In this document: positions 40,566 to 49,329 of the stretch, one piece after another
How the letters are laid out: each line of letters opens with the position of its first letter
How positions within the stretch are numbered: position 1 is the first letter of the stretch
From: Williamsia serinedens
GTDB taxonomy: Bacteria > Actinomycetota > Actinomycetes > Mycobacteriales > Mycobacteriaceae
NCBI RefSeq assembly: GCF_024171725.1
Contig: NZ_JAMTCG010000004.1
Coordinates: 1-64,000 of the forward strand
Direction of reading: 5' to 3'
DNA length: 64,000 nt
Translations under genes and position numbers: made by a program
Notes under the pieces: model-generated
What the model was told of the DNA's origin: nothing
What the model saw: only the letters and a program-made list of their open reading frames with translations
Databases searched by the model: none

Positions 40566-40599
40566 AAAAAACCCCCGACAGCCGGTGGCTGTGCGAGGG
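40566..40599 (-). terminator. Attenuator terminator in the ilvB leader
   Basis: On the ilv strand the RNA folds as CCCUCG-C-ACAGCC-ACC-GGCUGU-CGGGGG followed by six U residues. It lies between the leader peptide and ilvB, as expected for a conditional terminator. Confidence 0.85.
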
Positions 40600-40636
40600 T
40601 GGCGCGTCTGCTTCGTGAGGTCTCGTCGAAACCCGG

Positions 40637-40684
40637 TCAGGCGATGACGCGCCGGCCGAGTACGAGAATGTCACGAAGGATCAC
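40637..40684 (-). CDS. ilvBNC leader peptide (15 residues)
   Basis: GTG 40684 opens a 15-codon frame, MILRDILVLGRRVIA, in which nine residues are Ile, Leu or Val. It resembles the Streptomyces ilvB leader (ILVLGKRV). When charged Ile/Leu/Val tRNAs are scarce the ribosome stalls here and the downstream terminator should not form. It starts seven bases from a -10 box, so the leader itself looks leaderless. Confidence 0.85.
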   Translation of the reverse strand: MILRDILVLGRRVIA

Positions 40685-40691
40685 GTGGGCA

Positions 40692-40721
40692 AAGGTAGGT
40701 CTGCGCACGTGTGCGAGTCAA
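40692..40721 (-). promoter_or_regulatory. Promoter of the ilvBNC leader
   Basis: TTGACT at 40716-40721, an 18-bp spacer and TACCTT at 40692-40697 make the best sigma-70-like promoter in the window. The predicted start point falls at the GTG of the leader peptide. Confidence 0.75.
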
Positions 40722-40781
40722 CTTGCTGGTCAGCGCGTCCCACATCGTGGGAAGCGGGTGGCCGGATGCCACAATCGGTGC

Positions 40782-41270
40782 GTGTCCGCACCCGATCACG
40801 AGACCGCGCCCGACGCCGCCGCGACGGCTCCGTCGCAGGTCACCGACCAGCCCGAGGTGTTCCGCATCGGCGGGCTCGCCTACTTCGGACCGATCATGAT
40901 GCTGGTGACCGCACTGGTCCTCGCCGGGACGTCGCTGGCCTACCTGGGCTGGACGCTCCTGGTGCCGTTCGTCGTCGCGTTCTGGATGTACCGGATCCGC
41001 ACCGTCGCCGACGCCGACGGCGTACGGGCGGTCGGGACGTTCCGCACGCGGGCGTTCGCGTGGACCGAGCTGACCGGACTGTCCTTCCCCCGCTGGGGGT
41101 CGGTGCGTGCCGAACTCGCCGACGGGTCCCGGGTCCGACTGCCCGCGGTGTCGTTCCGCGACCTCCCGCGCCTGTCGAGGACCAGCGCGGGTCGCATCCC
41201 CGACCCCTATGCTGCAAAGCCCGACGCACCCGCCGCCTCCGACGACGAGCCGGCCGACCGCGACGACTGA
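40782..41270 (+). CDS. Membrane protein with PH-like domain (Cfp6-type)
   Basis: A 162-residue protein with two adjacent transmembrane helices (about 35-75: YFGPIMMLVTALVLAGTS and LLVPFVVAFWMYRI) and a C-terminal bacterial PH-like domain (GTFRTRAFAWTELTGLSF). The same family member lies beside ilvB in M. tuberculosis (Rv3004, Cfp6). GTG 40782 has CACAAT six bases upstream. The last 25 residues are acidic and probably disordered. Role unknown. Confidence 0.8.
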   Translation: MSAPDHETAPDAAATAPSQVTDQPEVFRIGGLAYFGPIMMLVTALVLAGTSLAYLGWTLLVPFVVAFWMYRIRTVADADGVRAVGTFRTRAFAWTELTGLSFPRWGSVRAELADGSRVRLPAVSFRDLPRLSRTSAGRIPDPYAAKPDAPAASDDEPADRDD

Positions 41271-41391
41271 GTCCACCGCCGACGGGCCCGGGAAGACGCA
41301 TCGTCGACGGGCGTAGTCTGGCCGGGCCATTTCGGGCCGTCGGCGCGCGACGCGGGTCGGTCCGCACACCGACCACCGATCGAGGGTGACC

Positions 41392-43239
41392 ATGCCGCCG
41401 TTGAGATCACGCACCACCACTCACGGACGCAACGCCTCCGGCGCCCGCTCCCTGTGGCGCGCCACGGGGATGACCGACGACGACTTCGGCAAGCCCATCG
41501 TGGCGATCGCCAACTCCTACACGCAGTTCGTCCCCGGGCACGTGCACCTCAAGGACGTCGGCGAGATCGTCGCCGACGCGGTCCGCGCGGCGTGTGGCGT
41601 CCCGCGGGAGTTCCACACCATCGCCGTCGACGACGGCATCGCGATGGGCCACGACGGCATGCTGTACTCGCTCCCGAGTCGCGAGATCATCAGCGACAGC
41701 GTCGAATACATGGTCAACGCGCACACCGCAGATGCGCTCGTGTGCATTTCGAACTGCGACAAGATCACGCCCGGGATGCTCAACGCCGCGATGCGGCTGA
41801 ACATCCCGACCGTCTTCGTCTCCGGCGGCCCCATGGAGGCGGGCAAGTCCGTCGCCGTCGGCGGCGTGGTCCACCCGTCGTCGGACCTCATCACGACCAT
41901 CTCGGCGTCGGCGAACGACGCCGTGGACGACGAGGCGCTCACCGAGGTCGAGCGGTCGGCCTGCCCGACGTGCGGGTCGTGCTCGGGCATGTTCACCGCC
42001 AACTCGATGAACTGCCTCACCGAGGCCCTGGGACTCGCGTTGCCCGGCAACGGGTCCACGCTCGCCACCCACGAGGCACGCCGGGCGTTGTTCTCCCGTG
42101 CGGGAACCGTCGTCGTCGAGGCGGCGACGAAGTGGTATCGCGACGACGACGCGAGCGTGCTGCCGCGGAACATCGCCACCGCCACCGCGTTCCGCAACGC
42201 GATGGCCCTCGACGTCGCCATGGGCGGCTCGACGAACACCGTCCTGCACATCATCGCCGCGGCGCAGGAGGGCGAGGTCGCCGACTTCGACCTGTCGGTG
42301 ATCGACGAGATCAGCCGTCGGGTGCCGTGTCTGGCGAAGGTCTCCCCGAACTCCGACTACCACATGGAGGACGTGCACCGGGCGGGCGGCATCCCGGCGA
42401 TCCTGGGTGAGCTGCGCCGCGCGGGCCTTCTCGACGACACCGCGACCACCGTCCACTCCCCCACCCTCGGTGCCTTTCTCGACGACTGGGACATCCGCGG
42501 GGGCAGGGCGACCGACGCCGCCGTCGAGTTGTTCCACGCGGCCCCGGGAGGGGTGCGGACGACGACCCCGTTCTCGACGGCGAACCGGTGGAGCTCACTC
42601 GACACCGACGCCGCCAACGGATGCATCCGCGACCTCGAGCACGCCTACACCGCGGAGGGCGGACTCTGTGTCCTGACAGGCAATCTCGCCGTCGACGGCG
42701 CCGTGCTCAAGACCGCCGGGATCGACGAGGACCTCTGGCACTTCGAGGGCCCGGCGCGCGTCGTCGAGAGTCAGGAGGAGGCCGTCCAGGTCATCCTGTC
42801 GAAGACGATCCAGGCCGGCGAGGTGCTCGTCGTGCGCTACGAGGGACCCGCCGGCGGCCCCGGGATGCAGGAGATGCTGCACCCGACCGCCTTCATGAAG
42901 GGCACCGGCATGGGCAAGAAGTGTGCCCTCGTCACCGACGGGCGCTTCTCGGGCGGGTCGTCGGGACTGTCCATCGGACACGTGTCACCCGAGGCCGCGG
43001 CCGGCGGCGACATCGCGCTCGTCGAGGACGGTGACCCGATCCTCGTCGACGTGAGGACCCGTCGCCTCGAGATCCTCGTCGACGACGAGGTCCTCGCCGA
43101 GCGTCGCGCGAAGATGGAGGCGTCCGAACGGCCCTGGCAGCCGCGAGAGCACCGTGAGCGGAAGGTCACCACGGCGCTGCGTGCCTACGCGAAGCTCGCC
43201 ACCTCGGCCGACCGCGGGGCCGTCCGTCGGGTCGACTGA
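41392..43239 (+). CDS. ilvD: Dihydroxy-acid dehydratase
   Basis: A 615-residue Fe-S dehydratase producing the 2-oxo acid precursors of valine and isoleucine. Cluster cysteines lie in [11 protein letters not shown] (about 122) and [18 protein letters not shown] (about 190); TTTHGRN starts the core and [19 protein letters not shown] ends it. Its sequence is closer to the E. coli type. ATG 41392 was preferred to GTG 41386 since [14 protein letters not shown] fits the family start. It lies near ilvBNC but in its own unit. Confidence 0.97.
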   Translation: MPPLRSRTTTHGRNASGARSLWRATGMTDDDFGKPIVAIANSYTQFVPGHVHLKDVGEIVADAVRAACGVPREFHTIAVDDGIAMGHDGMLYSLPSREIISDSVEYMVNAHTADALVCISNCDKITPGMLNAAMRLNIPTVFVSGGPMEAGKSVAVGGVVHPSSDLITTISASANDAVDDEALTEVERSACPTCGSCSGMFTANSMNCLTEALGLALPGNGSTLATHEARRALFSRAGTVVVEAATKWYRDDDASVLPRNIATATAFRNAMALDVAMGGSTNTVLHIIAAAQEGEVADFDLSVIDEISRRVPCLAKVSPNSDYHMEDVHRAGGIPAILGELRRAGLLDDTATTVHSPTLGAFLDDWDIRGGRATDAAVELFHAAPGGVRTTTPFSTANRWSSLDTDAANGCIRDLEHAYTAEGGLCVLTGNLAVDGAVLKTAGIDEDLWHFEGPARVVESQEEAVQVILSKTIQAGEVLVVRYEGPAGGPGMQEMLHPTAFMKGTGMGKKCALVTDGRFSGGSSGLSIGHVSPEAAAGGDIALVEDGDPILVDVRTRRLEILVDDEVLAERRAKMEASERPWQPREHRERKVTTALRAYAKLATSADRGAVRRVD

Positions 43240-43249
43240 CCGCACGAGA

Positions 43250-44608
43250 TCACCCCGCGGACACCAGTCCCCGGGCGCGTTCGTCGTCGGCGACGGGGTC
43301 GAGGTCGAGGTGGCCCCGCAGCGTGTCCGCGGTGTACTCGGTGCGGAAGAGCCCGCGGCGACGCAGCTCGGGGACCACGTAGTCGACGAAGTCGTCGAAG
43401 GTGCCCGGTGACTGGGCCGCGGACAGGATGTAGCCGTCGGCCTCACCCCCGGTGAAGCCGGCCTCGATCTGGTCGGCGATGTCGGAGGCGGTCCCGACAA
43501 ACTGCGGCAGGAGCACGCCCTGGGCGTAGAGCTTCCCGATGTCCCGCAGGGTCAGGTTGTCCCGCTGGGACAGTCGGCGGGCGACGTCGAACAGGCCCTG
43601 GGTGCCCTGCACCTCGACCTGCTCGACGGGGGCGTCCAGGTCGTGCTGCGAGAAGTCGTGATCGGTGTGCACCGACAGCGTGATCAGACCCGAGATCGGG
43701 TCGGCCAGCTCGTTGTGGAAGGCCTGCTTCTCGCGGGCGATCGACTCGGTCTCCCCGACGAACGGGACGAACGACGGCAGGATCTTCACGTCCTCGGGAC
43801 GCCGCCCGAGGTTCACCGCGCGCGACTTCACGTCGTCGTAGTAGGCCCGCCGGCCCTCGGCCGTCGGGTCGATCTCGAAGATGGCCTCCGCCCACCGCGC
43901 GGCGAAGTCCTTGCCCTTGTCCGACGCCCCGGCCTGGATGAGGACAGGACGCCCCTGCGGTGAGCGCGGGACGTTCAACGGTCCACGGACGCTGAAGAAC
44001 TCGCCGTCGTGGTCGATCGGGCGGACCTTCTCGGGATTGGCGAACAGCCCCGACGCCCGGTCCTGGACGAGCGCGTCGCGCTCCCAGCTCGACCACAGCT
44101 CCAGCGCGGTCTCGACGAACTCGGTCGCGCGGACGTACCGCTGGTCGTGCGGGAGGTGTTCGGCGAAGCCGAAGTTGACCGCCTCGGCCTGCGACAACGA
44201 CGTGACGATGTTCCACGCGACGCGGCCACGGGAGATGTGGTCGAGGCTCGCGAACGTCCGCGCCACCTCGTAGGGGTGGAAATAGGTGGTGGACTTGGTG
44301 ATCGCGATGCCGAGGTTGCGGGTGACGGCGGAGATCGACGCGGCGACGACCGTGGGGTCGAGCGTGGCGGTCGCCTGTGTCCCCCGACTGATCGACACGT
44401 CGAGCCCCGACCCGAAACGCGTCGGCGACGCGAGCAGGTCGGCGAAGAACACGAAGTCGAAGGTGCCGCGCTCCAGGGTGCGGCCGATGCGGTGGTAGTA
44501 CTCCGGCGTGAGGAAGCCCGGGTCGGTGCCGGGATGACGCCAGGCGGCGTGCGAATGCGTGACGTGGGAGGCGATCTGGAAGCCACCGAGGTGGAGTTGG
44601 CGAGGCAT
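43250..44608 (-). CDS. LLM-class FMN-dependent monooxygenase (NtaA/SnaA/DszA type)
   Basis: A 452-residue luciferase-fold enzyme. LGGFQIASHVTHSHAAWRHP at the start, the flavin-contact SRGRVAWNIVTSLSQAEAVNFG, and GRPVLIQAGASDKGKDFAARWAE are typical of the NtaA/SnaA/DszA/SoxA subgroup, which uses FMNH2 from a separate reductase and attacks chelators, alkyl sulfones or sulfonates. Substrate unknown; no reductase gene lies nearby. ATG 44608 (MPRQLHLGGF) fits the family N-terminus. Confidence 0.9.
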   Translation of the reverse strand: MPRQLHLGGFQIASHVTHSHAAWRHPGTDPGFLTPEYYHRIGRTLERGTFDFVFFADLLASPTRFGSGLDVSISRGTQATATLDPTVVAASISAVTRNLGIAITKSTTYFHPYEVARTFASLDHISRGRVAWNIVTSLSQAEAVNFGFAEHLPHDQRYVRATEFVETALELWSSWERDALVQDRASGLFANPEKVRPIDHDGEFFSVRGPLNVPRSPQGRPVLIQAGASDKGKDFAARWAEAIFEIDPTAEGRRAYYDDVKSRAVNLGRRPEDVKILPSFVPFVGETESIAREKQAFHNELADPISGLITLSVHTDHDFSQHDLDAPVEQVEVQGTQGLFDVARRLSQRDNLTLRDIGKLYAQGVLLPQFVGTASDIADQIEAGFTGGEADGYILSAAQSPGTFDDFVDYVVPELRRRGLFRTEYTADTLRGHLDLDPVADDERARGLVSAG

Positions 44609-44797
44609 GCGGGCAGTTCTACGGACGGATCGGACGCGCACCCAGGCTTGCGCTCACGACAATCCCAACGACCCCGGGGTGTCGTACACTTCTCCGCGCC
44701 GCACCAGGGAGGGGAGTGCGGCACATCGGTCGGCCTGGGGAGGCGATCGGTGTGGGTCCCACGGGACCGGCACGTCAGCTCGGGGGGAAATCACGGC
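44609..44797. promoter_or_regulatory. Divergent monooxygenase / cholesterol-oxidase control region
   Basis: This 189-bp gap separates two divergent oxidoreductase genes. TACACT near 44686 is a possible plus-strand -10 box; no clear operator or -35 box was found. Confidence 0.3.
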
Positions 44798-46468
44798 ATG
44801 GATCGCCGCACGTTCATGAAGTTGTCCGCTGTCGGCGTGGCGGGTCTCGCGATCCCGCCGGCGCTCGCCACGGCAGCCGCAGGTCAGTCCGCCGCGGCGC
44901 CGGCTGCCCGCGGCCGGTACGAACAGCTGGTCCCGGAGATCTTCCGGCCGGTGCCCGCACCACCGCAGCACTCCGAGGCCATCGTCGTCGGTTCCGGGTT
45001 CGGCGGCGCGGTCAGCGCACTCCGCCTCGCCGAGGCGGGCATCCAGACCACGGTCCTCGAGCGCGGGTCGCGCTGGCCGCACGATCCGCGGCGCGAGGTG
45101 TTCGGCTCCGACGGCCGCCAGTACTGGCACGCACAGCGGTCGATCGCCGAGCACTCCCTGGCGTCGTCACTCGCACTCCCCGCATACGGATTCGCCGCGG
45201 CCGCGATGGCCGGTATCGACGACTTCGGCGGCCTGTTCGAGGTCAGCTGGCACCGCAACGCCGCGCTCATGTGTGCCGCGGCGGTCGGTGGCGGCTCGAC
45301 GGTGTACATCGGGATCACCGTCGAACCCGAACGCACCCCTTTCGACGAGGTGTTCCGCGGCGTCGTCGACTACGACGAGATGCACCGGCAGTGGTACCCG
45401 AAGGCCCTCGCGGGACTGGGCGCGACGATCATCCCGCCGGACGTGTTGGCCGACAGACACTTCGACAACGTCCGCGACTTCGAGCGCGTGGCACGCGCGG
45501 CCGGCTACGCCCCACATCTGGTGCCGGGCAACTGGAACTGGGACATCGTGCGCGACGAGATCGCCGGGCGCGCCCGGGCGGAGTCCATCGTCTCGTCGGC
45601 GACGAACTCCAACGGCTCGTTGCACTCGCTGCAGTTCTCCTACCTCCCCCGCGCGGAGGCGACCGGCAAGGCCACCATCCATCCACGGCACCAGGTGACC
45701 GGCATCCACGTCGAGAAGTCGGGACGCTACGTCGTCGAGGTCGAGTACCTCAGCCCGTACGGGGACGTCCTCGCACGCCGGGTGCTCACCACCGACCGCC
45801 TGGTCCTCGCCGCGGGCTCGCTGGGCACCAACCGACTGCTGGTCACCGCGCGCGAGACCGGCACGCTGCCCGACCTGAACGAGGCCATCGGCACGGGATG
45901 GGGCAACAACGGCAACGCCAACATCGACGTCGCCGTCGGCAACGCCCGCAAGGGCCCACAGTCGGCCGTCGGCGCGTCCTGCTTCTACGACACCGACGGC
46001 CCGTTCGCGCGCGTCGTCGTCAACAACACCTACAGCCTGGGTCCTCTCGATCAGGTGGCCGCCGCGGCCGGCGTCTCGGCGTTCAAGACCGGCATCACCT
46101 CCGTCGACGAGACCCGCGGCGCGTTCCGCTACGACCGCGCCTCGAAGAACGTGGTGCTGCACTGGCCGGCGGGAGGCAACGGGGCGGTCGAGGCGAACTC
46201 GCTGCGGATCGGCCACCGACTCGCCGAGCGGTCGGGCCTGCCCGTGAACGGTGTCCTCTACGAACCGGACCTCTTCTGGGCGCACATGTGCGGTGGCGCC
46301 TCGCTCGGCGCGGGCACCGACACGCACGGTCGGGTGAAGGGCTACCGGAACCTCTACGTCGCCGACGGTGCGCTGCTGCCGGGATCGTCGGGGGCCTCGA
46401 ACCCGTCGCTGACCATCACCGCGCTGGCCGAACGGAACATGGCCGCGATCATCGCCGCGGGCGGCTGA
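44798..46468 (+). CDS. Tat-exported GMC oxidoreductase, cholesterol-oxidase-like
   Basis: A 556-residue flavoprotein. MDRRTFMKLSAVGVAGLAIP is a twin-arginine signal, followed by an FAD Rossmann motif VVGSGFGGAVSALRLAEAG near residue 66. The C-terminal catalytic region FWAHMCGGASLGAGTDTHGR and GYRNLYVADGALLPGSSG with ASNPSLTITALAERN matches the Streptomyces/Rhodococcus class I cholesterol oxidase layout (His and Asn that contact the 3-hydroxyl). It likely oxidizes a sterol or other alcohol outside the cell. GGGGGGAAA precedes the ATG. Confidence 0.88.
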   Translation: MDRRTFMKLSAVGVAGLAIPPALATAAAGQSAAAPAARGRYEQLVPEIFRPVPAPPQHSEAIVVGSGFGGAVSALRLAEAGIQTTVLERGSRWPHDPRREVFGSDGRQYWHAQRSIAEHSLASSLALPAYGFAAAAMAGIDDFGGLFEVSWHRNAALMCAAAVGGGSTVYIGITVEPERTPFDEVFRGVVDYDEMHRQWYPKALAGLGATIIPPDVLADRHFDNVRDFERVARAAGYAPHLVPGNWNWDIVRDEIAGRARAESIVSSATNSNGSLHSLQFSYLPRAEATGKATIHPRHQVTGIHVEKSGRYVVEVEYLSPYGDVLARRVLTTDRLVLAAGSLGTNRLLVTARETGTLPDLNEAIGTGWGNNGNANIDVAVGNARKGPQSAVGASCFYDTDGPFARVVVNNTYSLGPLDQVAAAAGVSAFKTGITSVDETRGAFRYDRASKNVVLHWPAGGNGAVEANSLRIGHRLAERSGLPVNGVLYEPDLFWAHMCGGASLGAGTDTHGRVKGYRNLYVADGALLPGSSGASNPSLTITALAERNMAAIIAAGG

Positions 46469-46499
46469 GCCGAGGCCCAGCGTCTCGTCGTCGATGCCC

Positions 46500-46505
46500 T
46501 AGGCT
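46500..46505 (+). promoter_or_regulatory. -10 box TAGGCT of the dienoyl-CoA isomerase-like gene
   Basis: TAGGCT ends six bases before the ATG at 46512, with no ribosome site, suggesting a leaderless message separate from the upstream gene. Confidence 0.5.
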
Positions 46506-46511
46506 GCCGAC

Positions 46512-47333
46512 ATGACCGACTGGCGCGCCTTCTCCGTCGACATCTCCGATCACGTCGCCGAGGTGACGCTGCTCGGCCCGGCCAAGGGCAACGCCATGGG
46601 CCGCGACTTCTGGCGCGAGCTGCCGGAGGTCTTCGCCGGGCTGAACGCGGACGACTCCGTGCGGGCGGTGGTCCTGGCCGGGTCGGGCAAGCACTTCTCC
46701 TTCGGTCTCGACCTCGCCGAGATGGGCAGCGAGTTCGCGCCGCTGCTCGCCGACCGCGCGCTCGCCGGGCCGCGCAGCCGGTTCCACACCCTCATCGAGT
46801 CGATGCAGGCCTCGGTGACCGCCGTCGCCGAGAGCCGCGTGCCCGTCGTCGCCGCGATCCAGGGCTGGTGCATCGGTGGCGGCGTCGACCTCATCGCCGC
46901 CGCCGACATCCGGTACGCCAGCGCCGACGCGCAGTTCAGCGTCCGCGAGGCAAAGGTCGGCATCGTCGCCGACATCGGGTCGCTGCAGCGTCTGCCCGCC
47001 ATCATCGGCGAGGGCAACCTGCGGGAACTGGCCTACACCGGCAAGGACATCGACGCGCAGCGAGCCCTGCGGATCGGGCTGGTGAACGACGTCCTCGACG
47101 ACGCCGAGGCCGCGCTGGCCGCCGCGCGCGCCACCGCTGCCGAGATCGCCGCGAACCCGCCGCGCGTGGTGGAGGGCGTGAAGAACGTCCTCGACCACCC
47201 GCGCCGCGGCCCCGTCGCCGACGGCCTGCGCTATGTCGCCGCGTGGAACTCCGCGTTCCTGCCCTCGCACGATCTCACCGAGGGCATCACCGCCGTCTTC
47301 GAGAAGCGTCCGCCGGTCTACAAGGGCGAATGA
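46512..47333 (+). CDS. Crotonase, delta3,5-delta2,4-dienoyl-CoA isomerase-like
   Basis: A 273-residue crotonase. Oxyanion loops are FSFGLDLAEMG and IQGWCIGGGVDLIAAADIRY. The acids expected for dienoyl-CoA isomerases of the ECH1 type appear in SVREAKVGIVADIGSLQRLP (Glu, then Asp), which separates it from ordinary hydratases. It would serve beta-oxidation of unsaturated fatty acids or sterol side chains. The nearest neighbour is the cholesterol-oxidase-like gene. Confidence 0.87.
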   Translation: MTDWRAFSVDISDHVAEVTLLGPAKGNAMGRDFWRELPEVFAGLNADDSVRAVVLAGSGKHFSFGLDLAEMGSEFAPLLADRALAGPRSRFHTLIESMQASVTAVAESRVPVVAAIQGWCIGGGVDLIAAADIRYASADAQFSVREAKVGIVADIGSLQRLPAIIGEGNLRELAYTGKDIDAQRALRIGLVNDVLDDAEAALAAARATAAEIAANPPRVVEGVKNVLDHPRRGPVADGLRYVAAWNSAFLPSHDLTEGITAVFEKRPPVYKGE

Positions 47334-47361
47334 GCGCTCAGCGCCCGCGACGGATGAGCGC

Positions 47362-48054
47362 TCAGCGTTCGAGTTCGCCCGCGACCCGTCGTTCGAGCTG
47401 GGCGTAGACCACCGCGGGGAGGGTGACCAGACCCTCGAGCTCATCGAGAGCCCGCTTGTAGGCCGACTGCCGCTCCTGCGGCGTCGCGCCGGTGTCCATC
47501 GCCAGGCGCAGCAGGCTCTGCGCGCGGGTCAGACGCGACTGCTCCTCGGCGCTGAAATCGCCCCGACGACGCCGCTTCGCCTCCGACTCGGCCGCGTCGA
47601 ACGCCACCGCGTAGTCGTGCACCGCGGTCCGGTAGGCCGTCTGCGCGTCGGTGTCCCCGACGATGTCGGCCGCCGCCGACGGTCGCAGTGAGTCCGCCTC
47701 CCGACGCGCACGGTGGAACGCCACGGTCAGCGGCTCACGCATGTTCGTCATCATCGGGAACTCGAGCAGGGACACGACGTCGGTCTCGTAGGCGAACCAC
47801 CGGCCGTCGACGGTGTCGTGTTCGGTCATCAGCCGGGTGATGGCGCGCGTCTGCGCCTCCGCGTCCACCCGGGTCTTGCCCGCCGCCTCCGCCGCCGCGA
47901 TCTTCGCCTGCTGCTTGAGGCGGTAGCGCTCCTGGCGCCGCTGCGCCCGGCGCTCGTTGGCCGCACCGATCGCACGGAACCCGCCGAAGATCGTGCCGCT
48001 GAACGGGAACACCAGCCACCAGTAGTTGCCGAGGACGTGGAGGACGTCGTTCAT
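47362..48054 (-). CDS. Actinobacterial membrane-anchored protein of unknown function
   Basis: A 230-residue protein with one N-terminal membrane helix (NYWWLVFPFSGTIFGGFRAI), then a strongly basic, coiled-coil-like stretch (RRAQRRQERYRLKQQAKIAA) and a helical remainder with many Ala and charged residues. No catalytic motif is seen. The layout suggests a bitopic protein with a cytoplasmic helical domain. It is coupled to nothing obvious and faces DoxX on the same strand. I do not recognise a family beyond general resemblance to actinobacterial conserved proteins. Confidence 0.75.
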   Translation of the reverse strand: MNDVLHVLGNYWWLVFPFSGTIFGGFRAIGAANERRAQRRQERYRLKQQAKIAAAEAAGKTRVDAEAQTRAITRLMTEHDTVDGRWFAYETDVVSLLEFPMMTNMREPLTVAFHRARREADSLRPSAAADIVGDTDAQTAYRTAVHDYAVAFDAAESEAKRRRRGDFSAEEQSRLTRAQSLLRLAMDTGATPQERQSAYKRALDELEGLVTLPAVVYAQLERRVAGELER

Positions 48055-48084
48055 CGGCCCGGCCTGCTGTTCACCCCCGCCAGG

Positions 48085-49251
48085 CTAGCCAGACGTGGGG
48101 TTGCCCGGCGAGTGGAACGGGTTGGTGCCGTTGAGCAGGATCCAGATGGCCACCGGCGCGGCGATCCCGATCACCAACCACGCGACCGACCCGACGAACG
48201 GTCGTGTCGCCCATCCCCGTCCGAAGTCGAGCGAGATCCGCCCGGGGCCGGTGAGGATGATCACGGCCGCCGCGATGCCGAGGAAGACCTCGTACTCGAT
48301 GCCCGGACCGGCCTGCCCCGACGCGAAGAACCACACCCCGCCGGCGAGGGTCGCCTTGTACGTGGCGGCGATGATCATCACGCCGAGCACCGCGGCACCG
48401 GCGATCGGGGTGAGCAGCCCGAGCACCAGCATCAGTCCGCCGAGCGACTCCGACAGCGCACCGACGATGGCCAACGGCTTCGTCGCGTCGCCGCGGAACC
48501 CGATGTCGGGGTTGGGGTTGTTGGCGAGGAACGCCTCGAAGCCGCTCAGGCGCGGACCGTTCCACCACCCGAACAGCTTCTGCGCGCCGTGGGCCATCGC
48601 GATGAGACCCACCGCGACACGCAGGGCGAGCAGTCCGAGGTCTGTGGTGCCGCGTCGGGCGGCAGCCTGCGCCGCGGCCAACTCGTCCTCGTCGACGCGG
48701 GCGACGCGGTCACGGTCACGATCCCGGTCCCGCCCCCGGCGCAGTCCCCGCCTCGTCGCCGGCGTCTCGTCGAACTTCTCGGTCCGATCGTCGGCCCACC
48801 GATCGTCGTCACGGTCGGCGAGGTCGTCGTCGGCGAGCTCGGGCAGGTCGTCGTCGGCCCCGAGATCGCGCTCGGAGTAGGCCATGGTGCGGCTGTCGTC
48901 GTCGAACGCGGCGCGGCGGTTGTGTTCGCGGTGGAACGCGTCGCGGTCGATCGCGGTGGTCGGGGGTGCCGACTCCGCGGCCGTGCTGTCGGCACTCGAC
49001 GCGGAACGGTCGGCGGCCGGGGTGGCGACGGTCGGGGTGGCATCCGCGTCCGAGTCGGCATCGGACCCCGGGCGACGGTACGGCTGATACCCGACGACAC
49101 CGGACTCGTCGGCGGTGCCGTCACCGGAGGCCGGCTCGTCGCGGCTCGAGCGGTCGCGGTCGGCGAGATCGCGCGGCACACGGAAGGTCTCGGTCGGCTC
49201 GTCGTACGGGCTGGCGCCCTGGGCGCGGGGATCCCGTTCTCGTTCGCTCAC
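48085..49251 (-). CDS. DoxX-family membrane protein with long disordered N-terminus
   Basis: A 388-residue protein. The C-terminal about 180 residues are a four-helix DoxX domain (LGLLALRVAVGLIAMAHGAQ, GLMLVLGLLTPIAGAAVLG). The first about 200 residues are very acidic and probably unfolded, and end in a short Arg/Asp run (RGRDRDRDRDR). In M. tuberculosis the DoxX protein (Rv3005c) joins superoxide dismutase in a membrane oxidoreductase complex. GTG 49251 was chosen since TAGGGT lies seven bases upstream; GTG 49260 overlaps that box. Confidence 0.85.
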   Translation of the reverse strand: MSERERDPRAQGASPYDEPTETFRVPRDLADRDRSSRDEPASGDGTADESGVVGYQPYRRPGSDADSDADATPTVATPAADRSASSADSTAAESAPPTTAIDRDAFHREHNRRAAFDDDSRTMAYSERDLGADDDLPELADDDLADRDDDRWADDRTEKFDETPATRRGLRRGRDRDRDRDRVARVDEDELAAAQAAARRGTTDLGLLALRVAVGLIAMAHGAQKLFGWWNGPRLSGFEAFLANNPNPDIGFRGDATKPLAIVGALSESLGGLMLVLGLLTPIAGAAVLGVMIIAATYKATLAGGVWFFASGQAGPGIEYEVFLGIAAAVIILTGPGRISLDFGRGWATRPFVGSVAWLVIGIAAPVAIWILLNGTNPFHSPGNPTSG

Positions 49252-49258
49252 GGAGCTC

Positions 49259-49264
49259 ACCCTA
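49259..49264 (-). promoter_or_regulatory. -10 box TAGGGT of doxX
   Basis: TAGGGT ends seven bases before GTG 49251. This placement decides the start codon because the alternative GTG 49260 lies within the box. Confidence 0.5.
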
Positions 49265-49316
49265 GGCGCCGGATGGGCCCCGGACGCGGACGCCGAGGGA
49301 GTGTCCGTCGATCACC

Positions 49317-49322
49317 TACCCT
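49317..49322 (+). promoter_or_regulatory. -10 box TACCCT of the lipoprotein gene
   Basis: TACCCT ends seven bases before the ATG at 49330. It is divergent from the doxX promoter 53 bp away. Confidence 0.5.
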
Positions 49323-49329
49323 GGGGCGC

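Noticed and set aside
49249-49260. GTG 49260 as the doxX start
   Set aside because: It lies within the probable -10 box; GTG 49251 is seven bases from that box and fits a leaderless start.
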